Assembly: GCA_900556405.1 (NCBI GenBank)
Contig: USPB01000073.1
Coordinates: 1-9,386 of the forward strand
From: an uncultured Actinomyces sp.
GTDB lineage: Bacteria; Actinomycetota; Actinomycetes; Actinomycetales; Actinomycetaceae
Direction: 5' to 3'
Length of the DNA: 9,386 nt
This document shows, one piece after another, positions 1 through 6,312 of the stretch. The stretch's first letter is position 1. Every line of letters starts with the position of its first letter. The notes under the pieces were generated by a model. The model worked only from the letters and a program-made list of their open reading frames with translations. It was not told the DNA's origin and ran no database searches. Position numbers and translations under genes: made by a program.

Positions 1-30
1 GCGCTCGCAGTGAGCGTTCCCGGGCCCCGG
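1..30 (-). terminator. Probable terminator hairpin of the protease gene, cut by the window edge
   Basis: About 40 bases past the protease stop, CGCTC (2-6) pairs with GAGCG (12-16) around a 5-base loop. The sequence then runs into TTCCCGGGCCCCGG (17-30), which would be one outer arm with its partner left of base 1. The arm closely resembles the right arm of the complete hairpin at 4037-4076 (GCGTTCC-GGGCCC). The missing arm is inferred; no U-tract can be assessed. Confidence 0.5.
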
Positions 31-71
31 CCTCGTGAATCAGCGAATCAGTGATCCAGAGCAGACGCGCA

Positions 72-3000
72 TTAGCGCACCCAGACTCCGTTCGCGTCGA
101 ACACGTAGGTGCGTCCGTTGATGACCTGTGTGCCCGTCAGCATGGCGCCGGAGGGAGACAGGTAGTACCAGGAGCCGCCCACGTTGAGCCAGCCGGTGGC
201 CATCTTTCCGGAAGCGTTCAGGTAGTACCAGGAGCCACCGTCGTTGACCCAGCCGGACGCCATAGCACCGGAACCCGTGAGGTAGTACCAGGAACCACCA
301 TCTGCAACCCAGCCGGTCTTCATCACCTTGGTCGCAGGGTCAAGGTAGTACCAGGAGCCGCCATCACGCACCCAGCCACCCACGAGGGCACCGGACTCAT
401 TCGCGTAGACCCACTGGCCGTCAACCCGCTTCAGGAAACCGGTCGCCATGTAGCCCGACGGGCCGAACAGGTAATCCGAGCCGTTGATCGTGAACCAGCC
501 GCCCTTGAGGTAATCCTTGCCACCTGCACAGGCATACCACCAGCCGGCGCCGTCCTTGACCCAGTTGCCGCCCTCGGTGCTCGCGCACGCCTCGGACGTG
601 CCGGGGTTATCGCTGGGCAGATCGAGGGTCGCGGCCTCGGAGTGGTTGAGGCCGTAGTCCCAGGCCAACAGGTACGGGTGGGCAATGACGCTGCCCGAGC
701 CACCCTGGTAACCCCACGCAGCATCAATATCCTTGAAGGGAACCTCAACGTGGTACGTGTAGGTCCCATCCGCCCCGAGGCTACCCTCCCTGTCTGAGAA
801 AACGTAGCGGTAGAACCACAGGCCATCGGCCGGGTCATGCACGTCAATCCCAGCCAGCGGCGAGGAGTCGGAGACGTCGAAGGAGACGACCATGTCCTGG
901 CCCTCCCCGGTGTAGGTCACGTTGGAGACAACGGGCGCAACCGTATCGATACGGAAATCGTAAGAGATCGACTGCTCCACCTGCGAAGGACCGTCGTTGT
1001 GCGCCGACAGCGTCAGCTTGTAGGCACCGTCCGGCAAGCCCTTGAATGCATCGGAACGCAGGTCGAGCGACGTCGGCTCGTGGCCTTCTTCGACCCAGGT
1101 CATCCTGCCGGTACTCGGGCTGATACCCGACTTCCAGTTCTGGTAACGCGTGAAGGATGCAACCTTCTCTCCTGCGGCGTTCGTGTACGCGGCGTTAAGG
1201 GTGTGGACGCTGCGCAGCGTGCCCGTGCGCGGTTCGAGGATCGTCGGGGCGCCCGAGGCCGTGGACCGCGAGATCACGTAGCGCTGCGGATTCGGGTTGC
1301 CGGCGCGGTCGGCCACCTTGACGAGCGGGTTGTAGCCGAGGGAGGCGCCGGTCTGGCCGTTGACGATATCCGAGGCCCGGGTGTGCGCCCCGCCCACAGA
1401 GGCGAGCGCGTCGAAAATGGGTGCCTTGCCCCAGTCACCGTAGAAGCCCAGGTACGGCACAGCCAGATCCGGCTGGCCCTCCGTCTTCGACGCGAAGCGC
1501 ACGAAACCATCCAAGAACGTGCCGTTGGGCGTGTTGTCAGCGACGTAGGAGGCGAACTCGCTGCCGGGCGTGACGTCGATGCCGACCGTGGCCTCGCCGC
1601 TCGCCGGGACCATCACCGTCGCATCCTCAGCCGACGCAGACGCGGCGCCCGAGTACGTGATCTCCACACCATGGCCTCGCCAATCCGAGGAATGCTCCGT
1701 GAAGAACCCACCGTCCACAATCTCCGACAGCGCCTGAGAGCTCAACTCATAGGTCGCAGCCGTGCCGGACAGGTTATGCAACGTGACGTCGAAGTGCCAG
1801 CCCTTCGTGCCGTCCCCCAGGTCCGCCTTGGGCCGGGACTGCTCCGCGGCCCCCACCACGGTCGGGTACACCGACGAGGTCGTGGCCGCCAAGGCGTCCA
1901 CCAGGCCCGCACCCTGCTTGCGCGGGGAATAGAGCGCACCCGTCGTCTGAGCCGCATCGGTCAACGGGCGGGCGGTGCCCATGATGAGGTTCTGGACCAC
2001 ATCAGCCTGCTGGCGCGCGCTCATAGAGGCGAACAGCGGGTCGGACTGGACGCGCTGCAGGACGATCGCGCTGATGCCAGCCATCTGGGGCGTGGCCATC
2101 GAGGTGCCCGAGGTCTGCTCGTACGCACCGTTCGGTATCGACGAGAAAACGTTGCCACCAGGCGCCGCGATCTCAGGCTTGAGACGCAGGTCCGGGGACA
2201 CGCCCCACGAGGAGAACTCCGAGGCCTCGTAGATGGATGACTGCGGCAGGACCTGCCCCTCGGCGATCGAAAGCTTGTGCTCGGGGGCGTCCAGCATGGC
2301 CTGGCCGTCGGCCTGGGAGATGAACGCGGCGGGCATGTCCTGCGTCGTCAGGTTCATGATGATGAGCGAGCCGACGGACACGTTGTTGTAGACGAGGATG
2401 CCCGCGGGGTGCAGGCCGTAGAGGTTCTCGACCTTCTTCTGGTAGGTCATCTTGCCGCGCGAGACCAGGGCGATCTTGCCGGCGAGGCCGTCCGGGTACT
2501 TCTCCTTGAGGGCGGCGACGTCCTCCTCGGAGGCGAACCCGGCATCCACGTACTCGTAGGTGCCGGCGGGCAGGTCGGAGAAGTAGGCGACCTTCTCGCC
2601 GTTCATACCGCGCGAGCGCTGGTAGCCGATGTCCTTCCCGTTAACGGTGAAGGCGTTACGGATGAGCGCGTTCTCGACGGAGGCGACGGCGACCACGGAG
2701 GAGTAGGTCGCGGGCTCGTCAATGACCGAGGAGTCGGGGTCCGAGGCGTAGGGCAGGCCCTTGCCGGAGTTGTTGCCATACCCGGTGGAGAAGGCGTTGC
2801 CCGCGGCCGCGTTGACGGTGATGCCCGCGTCCTGGAGCTTCTTGTACACGGTCGCGTAAACCGTGTCGGCCTCGTTATCCATGCCGGCCGTCCAGCCGAG
2901 CGACAGGTTGATGACGTCGGGGTGCAGGACGAGCATGTCGTCGAGGGAGGCGAGCAGCGCCGAGTCCAGCAGCGCGTCGTCCTCGCTGCGCGTCACCTTC

Positions 3001-3881
3001 GCGACGATCACCTGCGCGTTCGGGGCGGTGCCGACGATCTTGTCGGCGTTGCCCGCAGCGATGCCGGCGACGTGCGTGCCGTGGAAGCCGGAGCCTCCCT
3101 CGCGCGGCGACGCGTCGTTGTCACCGTCCGCGTAGTCGTAGGCGAAGGGGAACTTCTGCGAGATGTAGACTCCGGTCTTACCCTCGCCCAGCTGCGACGT
3201 CAGCGCGGCAACCTTCTGCGGGGTGAGCGGAGGCGTTCCTGCAAGCTCGCCCGTAAACGCCTGGTGGGTCGTGTCGACGCCCGTGTCGATGACGGCGATG
3301 ACCTTTCCTTCGCCCTTTTGCGCGACCTGGTCGGTGCGCATCATCAGCTGGGCGCTCAGGTTGGCGGGGTCCTGCCCGCCGTTTTGCGAGGCCTCGAGGC
3401 CTCCCTCGGCATCGAGGGTCGCTCCATCGTTCACGTGCCCCTCGCGCTCGAGGAACGCTGCGCGCACGCCCGGGGCGCGACGGATCGCGTCGAGCGCACC
3501 GGCGGGAGCCTTGAGGGCGAAGCCCGTCAGGACGTTGTCATACTCGCGCTCTACCTGGGCCGAGGCACCGGGGAACTGAGCAGCCACAGCCCGGTTGATC
3601 TCGTCGATCGCGCCCTCGCGGGATGCGCCATCCTCGAGCTGGACGATGACGCCGACGACGCGCGCCGGATCCTCATTGTCGGCACTCGAGGCGGGCGCGG
3701 ACTGCCCGCTCTTCGAGGTCAGCGCCGTATCAATATCGCCCGCAGGCAGGGACGCAGCTGCGCCATCGCGGGCGCCGGACGGGCCCGCGGACAGGGGCGA
3801 GGCCAGGGTGGCCGGCCCGGTGACCGCGAGCGCGCAGGCGCCGACGAAGGCGAGGAGGGCAGCCGGTTTCTTCGTTGACAT
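72..3881 (-). CDS. Secreted S8 serine protease (lactocepin/C5a-peptidase-like) with cell-wall-binding repeats
   Basis: This is a 1269-residue exported subtilisin-family protease. Seen: a signal peptide (about 1-32: KK, then a hydrophobic run ending in an Ala/Ser-rich stretch) and an I9-type propeptide (about 74-151). The catalytic domain has Asp199 (VIDTGVD), His267 (HGTHVAG), oxyanion Asn362 (AAGN) and Ser594 (SGTSMATP), so the triad is complete. A PA-type insert lies at about 430-540, between Asn362 and Ser594. Next comes an Fn3_5/DUF1034-like domain (about 690-825) with FLDGFVRF and YLGFYGDWG, much as in streptococcal ScpA and lactococcal PrtP. An Ig-like module (979-1089) and about eight WYY-type repeats (1104-1269) follow. 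There is no LPXTG motif. I chose the ATG at 3881 because GGAGAAGG sits just upstream and the signal peptide begins there; an in-frame ATG at 3971 would add 30 Arg/His-rich residues. Role inferred: wall-held endopeptidase acting on host or neighbour proteins; the substrate cannot be read from sequence. Confidence 0.95.
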   Translation of the reverse strand: MSTKKPAALLAFVGACALAVTGPATLASPLSAGPSGARDGAAASLPAGDIDTALTSKSGQSAPASSADNEDPARVVGVIVQLEDGASREGAIDEINRAVAAQFPGASAQVEREYDNVLTGFALKAPAGALDAIRRAPGVRAAFLEREGHVNDGATLDAEGGLEASQNGGQDPANLSAQLMMRTDQVAQKGEGKVIAVIDTGVDTTHQAFTGELAGTPPLTPQKVAALTSQLGEGKTGVYISQKFPFAYDYADGDNDASPREGGSGFHGTHVAGIAAGNADKIVGTAPNAQVIVAKVTRSEDDALLDSALLASLDDMLVLHPDVINLSLGWTAGMDNEADTVYATVYKKLQDAGITVNAAAGNAFSTGYGNNSGKGLPYASDPDSSVIDEPATYSSVVAVASVENALIRNAFTVNGKDIGYQRSRGMNGEKVAYFSDLPAGTYEYVDAGFASEEDVAALKEKYPDGLAGKIALVSRGKMTYQKKVENLYGLHPAGILVYNNVSVGSLIIMNLTTQDMPAAFISQADGQAMLDAPEHKLSIAEGQVLPQSSIYEASEFSSWGVSPDLRLKPEIAAPGGNVFSSIPNGAYEQTSGTSMATPQMAGISAIVLQRVQSDPLFASMSARQQADVVQNLIMGTARPLTDAAQTTGALYSPRKQGAGLVDALAATTSSVYPTVVGAAEQSRPKADLGDGTKGWHFDVTLHNLSGTAATYELSSQALSEIVDGGFFTEHSSDWRGHGVEITYSGAASASAEDATVMVPASGEATVGIDVTPGSEFASYVADNTPNGTFLDGFVRFASKTEGQPDLAVPYLGFYGDWGKAPIFDALASVGGAHTRASDIVNGQTGASLGYNPLVKVADRAGNPNPQRYVISRSTASGAPTILEPRTGTLRSVHTLNAAYTNAAGEKVASFTRYQNWKSGISPSTGRMTWVEEGHEPTSLDLRSDAFKGLPDGAYKLTLSAHNDGPSQVEQSISYDFRIDTVAPVVSNVTYTGEGQDMVVSFDVSDSSPLAGIDVHDPADGLWFYRYVFSDREGSLGADGTYTYHVEVPFKDIDAAWGYQGGSGSVIAHPYLLAWDYGLNHSEAATLDLPSDNPGTSEACASTEGGNWVKDGAGWWYACAGGKDYLKGGWFTINGSDYLFGPSGYMATGFLKRVDGQWVYANESGALVGGWVRDGGSWYYLDPATKVMKTGWVADGGSWYYLTGSGAMASGWVNDGGSWYYLNASGKMATGWLNVGGSWYYLSPSGAMLTGTQVINGRTYVFDANGVWVR
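75..572 (-). repeat. Cell-wall-binding (choline/glucan-binding-type) repeats of the protease
   Basis: This coding repeat block covers residues 1104-1269. The unit is about 20 residues (60 bases) with the pattern GW-x4-GSWYYL-x3-G-x-M-x-TGW, the CW_binding_1 consensus known from pneumococcal choline-binding proteins and streptococcal/clostridial glucan or wall binders. The first repeat is divergent (GAGWWYACAGG, WFTINGSDYLF) and the middle ones are regular (GGSWYYL four times). The array closes with a cap, INGRTYVFDANGVW. The ligand, choline-bearing polymer or glucan, cannot be decided from the repeat alone. Confidence 0.9.
615..947 (-). other. Ig-like module shared with the neighbouring surface protein
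   Basis: This segment encodes protease residues 979-1089. It aligns along its whole length with residues 37-145 of the protein encoded at 4107-5930. Matching landmarks are PVVSNV/PMISNL, VVSFDVSD/VTFSVTD, IDVHDPADGLWFYRYVF/IDLRDPATDAIFYHRVV and FKDIDAAW/FSDIQAAW. Alternating hydrophobic strands suggest a beta-sandwich. In the protease it sits between the Fn3_5 part and the wall-binding repeats. I do not recognise a named family. Confidence 0.75.
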
Positions 3882-3884
3882 AAG

Positions 3885-3892
3885 CCTTCTCC
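3885..3892 (-). promoter_or_regulatory. Shine-Dalgarno site of the protease gene
   Basis: The minus strand reads GGAGAAGG, with GGAG seven bases from the ATG at 3881. It decides this start over the in-frame upstream ATG at 3971, which overlaps the promoter region and precedes non-signal-like sequence. Confidence 0.8.
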
Positions 3893-3902
3893 AAATGTGT
3901 GG

Positions 3903-3952
3903 GGGGACGGCGTGCCGGTGGCATCCGGTACATCGGTGTACCAGCCGTCTCC
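3903..3952 (-). promoter_or_regulatory. Structured 5' leader of the protease mRNA (possible three-way junction) or operator
   Basis: On the minus strand this leader can fold compactly. An outer stem joins 3944-3952 (GGAGACGGC) to 3903-3911 (GCCGTCCCC), with 8 of 9 pairs. It encloses hairpin GGTACA-CCGA-TGTACC (3942-3927) and hairpin TGCC-ACC-GGCA (3923-3913). Only 1, 3 and 1 bases are left unpaired at the junction. It lies between the predicted promoter and the ribosome site. The GGTACA/TGTACC dyad could equally be a DNA operator just after the start of transcription. The pairing is read from sequence; the function is unknown. Confidence 0.5.
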
Positions 3953-3956
3953 TCAC

Positions 3957-3984
3957 AAAATACCGCACCAAGCACGGGTGACAA
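3957..3984 (-). promoter_or_regulatory. Predicted promoter of the protease gene
   Basis: The minus strand has TTGTCA (3984-3979) as a -35 element, a 16-base spacer and TATTTT (3962-3957) as a -10 element. Transcription would begin near 3950, giving a leader of about 70 bases. The hexamers are close to the sigma70-type consensus for a high-GC organism, and the gene is preceded by a terminator, so an own promoter is expected. Confidence 0.55.
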
Positions 3985-4036
3985 TCACGGTATTGCTTAT
4001 TGATACGTGAAGCGGAGCTGAAGCGTCTAACGAGAA

Positions 4037-4076
4037 TCCGGGCCCAGGAGCGCGTTGCTGCGTTCCTGGGCCCGGA
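4037..4076 (-). terminator. Hairpin terminator of the surface-protein gene
   Basis: A 17-base stem (4037-4053 with 4060-4076, one mismatch) closes a 6-base loop about 30 bases after the stop at 4107. The arms are GC-rich (TCCGGGCCCAGGAGCGC). There is no clean U-tract on either side, which fits the U-poor hairpins often seen in actinobacteria. It separates the surface-protein gene from the protease promoter. Confidence 0.75.
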
Positions 4077-4106
4077 CTGTTACCTGTCGGCGAGGCCTCG
4101 ATCAGA

Positions 4107-5930
4107 TCACGGGATCCACACGCCCGAGGCGTTGAAGGTGTAGCTGCGGCCGTTGATGGTGTGCGTGCCCGTCACCATGGCTCCCGAGGGAGACAGGTAG
4201 TACCAGGCGCCACCGTCCATGACCCAACCGGTGCGCATCGCACCGGAGCCGCGCAGGTAGTACCAGGTGCCGCCGTCCATGACCCAACCGGTACGCATCG
4301 CGCCGTTGTCACCCAGGAAGTACCAGGAACCGCCGATCATCTGCCAGCCGGTGAGCATCGCGCCCGAGCCGTGCAGGTAGTACCAGGTGCCGCCCAGGTT
4401 GATCCAACCGGTGGCCATCGCACCGGAGCCGTGCAGGTAGTACCAGGTGCCGCCGTCCATGACCCAACCAGTGCGCATCGCGCCGTTGTCACCCAGGAAG
4501 TACCAGGAACCGCGGACGATCTGCCAGCCGGTGAGCTGCGCGCCGGAGCCATCGTGGTAGTACCAGGCGCCGCCGTCCATGACCCAACCAGTGCGCATGT
4601 AGCCGCGTCCATCGAAGCGGTAGGTGCGTCCGTCGATCACCATTGAGGTATTCGCCGGGTAGGTGCCGTCAGCGTTGCGGTACCACCAGCCGATCGAGTC
4701 CAGCATCCAGGCGCCCGAGGGGGCAGGCTGAGGCTCGGGCTGAGGCTGGGGCTGGGGATCCGGAGCGGGCTGCGGATCGGGCTGAGGCTGGGGCTGGGGA
4801 TCCGGAGCAGGCTGGGGGTCAGGCTGCGGCTGAGGCTCGGGCTGAGGCTGCGGATCGGGAGCAGGCTGCGGGTCAGGCTGCGGCTGCGGCGCGGGGTCAA
4901 CCCACGGCGCGGGCGCCGTCGCATCGTGCTTCACGGACTTGACAACGGCGATCGTCGTCGCACTTGCCTCGGTTCCGTCGGGCAGAGTAGCGGTCAGGTT
5001 CACCTGATTCCAATCAACGGCGTTACCGCCGGTGATCGTCGCGCTCTTGCCGTCCTCGGCCACCTTCAGGATGACCACGCCGTCATACTCGAGGCTCCAG
5101 GACAGGGTGGCATCCTTGAACTTCTCGGGCAGCAGCGGCTTGAGGGTGACAGTCTCACCCTCCTCGAAGTCCACGCGAAGGAAATTGACCGCAATCTCGT
5201 CCTTGCCCAGCTCACTGGCGCAGACCTGGACGGTAGCCATCACCGGGTCGAAGGCCGTGGGATCCATGTAGTCAGCGACGGCTCGGACGTCCGAGCAGCC
5301 CTCCTTCAGGGCAGTCACGCGGCCCGAGCGATCATCGACATTCAGGACGTCGATATCGTCACCAGTCCAGTTGACTTTCGTCATGTTGGCATTGTCCGGC
5401 TTGTGCGTGACGCCGATGTACGTCTGCTGACCGACAGTCATGTTCAGCTGACCGGACTCGATACCGAAGTCGAGGGAGGACATGGCAACGGGTGTGATCG
5501 CGACATCGGCGCGCTTGGACGGCAGACCGTCACTGCCCCAGGCGACGAGCGTGACGGTCGCGGGGAGGGCATCGGTATGGCCAGCCTGGGACCAGGCGGC
5601 CTGAATGTCGGAGAACTTGATGGTGAAGAGGTAGTGATGAAGGCCGTCGTCGGTGACATTGCCAGGGAAGTCGACGACACGATGGTAGAAGATCGCGTCG
5701 GTCGCGGGGTCACGCAGGTCAATGCTGGACAGCCCGGGATTGTCGGTGACGGAGAAGGTGACCTGACCGCCGATACCCTCGCTGGTGGTAGCGAGGTTGG
5801 AGATCATCGGCCCGTCCGTGTCGGGCGCGGGGGTTGCTGCCAGGGCGGGAGCGCCGAAGGCGACGCCAGACGCTGCCATTGCGCCGGTCGCCAGGGCTGC
5901 GATCAACGCCCTGTGAAATGTGTATGACAT
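4107..5930 (-). CDS. Secreted surface protein: Ig-like modules, X-Pro stalk and cell-wall-binding repeats
   Basis: This is a 607-residue exported protein with no recognisable catalytic domain. Seen in order: a signal peptide (1-31, ending APALA); an Ig-like module (37-145) matching the one in the adjacent protease; a Big_2-like domain (about 150-237; MTVGQQ, VNWTGDD, GRVTALKEG); a second, less clear Big_2-like domain (about 244-332; LSWSLEYDG, then ATITGG); a nearly perfect X-Pro linker with X = Gln, Asp, Ala or Glu (about 345-404); and about ten 20-residue wall-binding repeats (406-607) ending in INGRSYTFNASGVW. The ATG at 5930 is chosen because GGAG (5939-5936) lies five bases upstream; an in-frame GTG at 5936 overlaps that GGAG. 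The mature protein has only two cysteines (212 and 237), both in the first Big_2-like domain. Inferred role: adhesin or display scaffold. The ligand is unknown and function remains hypothetical. Confidence 0.93.
   Translation of the reverse strand: MSYTFHRALIAALATGAMAASGVAFGAPALAATPAPDTDGPMISNLATTSEGIGGQVTFSVTDNPGLSSIDLRDPATDAIFYHRVVDFPGNVTDDGLHHYLFTIKFSDIQAAWSQAGHTDALPATVTLVAWGSDGLPSKRADVAITPVAMSSLDFGIESGQLNMTVGQQTYIGVTHKPDNANMTKVNWTGDDIDVLNVDDRSGRVTALKEGCSDVRAVADYMDPTAFDPVMATVQVCASELGKDEIAVNFLRVDFEEGETVTLKPLLPEKFKDATLSWSLEYDGVVILKVAEDGKSATITGGNAVDWNQVNLTATLPDGTEASATTIAVVKSVKHDATAPAPWVDPAPQPQPDPQPAPDPQPQPEPQPQPDPQPAPDPQPQPQPDPQPAPDPQPQPQPEPQPAPSGAWMLDSIGWWYRNADGTYPANTSMVIDGRTYRFDGRGYMRTGWVMDGGAWYYHDGSGAQLTGWQIVRGSWYFLGDNGAMRTGWVMDGGTWYYLHGSGAMATGWINLGGTWYYLHGSGAMLTGWQMIGGSWYFLGDNGAMRTGWVMDGGTWYYLRGSGAMRTGWVMDGGAWYYLSPSGAMVTGTHTINGRSYTFNASGVWIP
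4110..4715 (-). repeat. Tandem 60-base coding repeats (cell-wall-binding array) of the surface protein
   Basis: About ten units of the GW-x3-GG-[AST]-WY-[YF]-L-x3-G-AM-x-TGW type are encoded. From 4201 to 4620 the period is exactly 60 bases. Two kinds alternate: WYYL-HGSGAM units and WYFL-GDNGAM units. A B-C pair is repeated at a 180-base offset: 4261-4320 and 4441-4500 differ at 2 of 60 bases, and 4321-4380 and 4501-4560 at 10 of 60. This suggests recent block duplication within the array. The first unit is divergent (IGWWYRNADG), as in the protease tail. Confidence 0.92.
4719..4898 (-). repeat. X-Pro linker-coding repeat
   Basis: Every second codon is proline for about 60 residues (PQPQPDPQPAPDPQPQPEP type). 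Such dipeptide repeats usually form an extended polyproline-II-like rod, here placing the N-terminal domains away from the wall-binding tail. At DNA level it contains a perfect 32-base direct repeat, 4735-4766 and 4777-4808, offset by 42 bases (14 codons), so length changes would stay in frame. Confidence 0.9.
5496..5822 (-). other. Ig-like module shared with the protease
   Basis: This segment encodes residues 37-145 of the surface protein, directly after the signal peptide. It is the counterpart of protease residues 979-1089 (see 615-947). Here it is N-terminal and far from the wall-binding repeats, so the module is mobile in position rather than just part of a duplicated tail. Confidence 0.75.
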
Positions 5931-5935
5931 GCTCA

Positions 5936-5939
5936 CTCC
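5936..5939 (-). promoter_or_regulatory. Shine-Dalgarno site deciding the surface-protein start
   Basis: GGAG on the minus strand lies five bases before ATG 5930. A GTG two codons upstream (5936-5934) overlaps this site and so cannot use it, which supports the ATG. Confidence 0.75.
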
Positions 5940-6059
5940 AATGTTGATTCGTGCGAGCCATACCGACCGGTTAGGTTCATCGGCTCACAATCCGCACGAT
6001 ACTGCGCAACCAGATACCTAGCAACGGCTTACTCACTTACCATTCAGTAGCTACAAGGC

Positions 6060-6088
6060 ATTATGAGGGGAAATAAGGGCGCCCTCAA
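6060..6088 (-). promoter_or_regulatory. Predicted promoter of the surface-protein gene
   Basis: The minus strand has TTGAGG (6088-6083), a 17-base spacer and CATAAT (6065-6060). Start of transcription would be near 6053, giving a leader of about 120 bases. The leader includes a bulged stem: CGTGC (5998-5994) with GCACG (5954-5950), and GAGCC (5986-5982) with GGCTC (5959-5955). Spacing and hexamers fit a sigma70-type promoter well. Confidence 0.6.
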
Positions 6089-6312
6089 CGCTCTGGCCAG
6101 CAAAGTTTCAACACGTTCACTGACCACTGCACATATGTTCGTTTGACAAAGCACGTTTTCCCACAACTCAAACGCCGACATTCCTGAAATAACGGGCATA
6201 GAGAGCGGTTACTTGCCACGGCAAATACCGAGAGAGAGCGAAACGAAGTAGTACGTTGTCACACGTCAATGCTGACAAAGTGCCGCGCCGGACACCAAGA
6301 CGCGGTCAGGCC
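6089..6312. other. AT-richer intergenic region without a gene
   Basis: Between the hydrolase stop (6313) and the surface-protein promoter I see no convincing coding frame. It is visibly lower in GC than the flanking genes. It holds a perfect inverted repeat TTGTCA (6256-6261)/TGACAA (6273-6278) around 11 bases, about 35 bases past the hydrolase stop, and an 8-base direct repeat TGACAAAG at 6144-6151 and 6273-6280. The inverted repeat has no U-tract, so it may be an operator or a weak terminator. Confidence 0.5.

Noticed and set aside
837..2240. 467-residue open frame on the plus strand
   Set aside because: Antisense shadow of the protease; Arg-rich and low-complexity, with no recognisable motif.
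2277..3878. 533-residue open frame on the plus strand opposite the protease
   Set aside because: It is antisense to a gene with an intact catalytic triad, is rich in Arg/Gly/Val as expected for GC-driven shadow frames, and shows no domain or ribosome site.
3882..3971. Protease start at the upstream ATG (3971)
   Set aside because: It would add 30 Arg/His-rich residues before the signal peptide and overlap the predicted -10 and leader; the ribosome site supports 3881.
4201..4620. Regular 60-base repeats resembling a CRISPR-like or satellite array
   Set aside because: The period equals 20 codons of a wall-binding repeat, the units are contiguous without unique spacers, and the frame stays open throughout.
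4926..5927. 333-residue plus-strand frame opposite the surface protein
   Set aside because: Antisense shadow of a gene with a signal peptide, ribosome site and recognisable domains.
6143..6148. Perfect TTGACA on the plus strand as a -35 for a plus-strand gene
   Set aside because: No acceptable -10 lies 16-18 bases downstream and no credible plus-strand gene follows.
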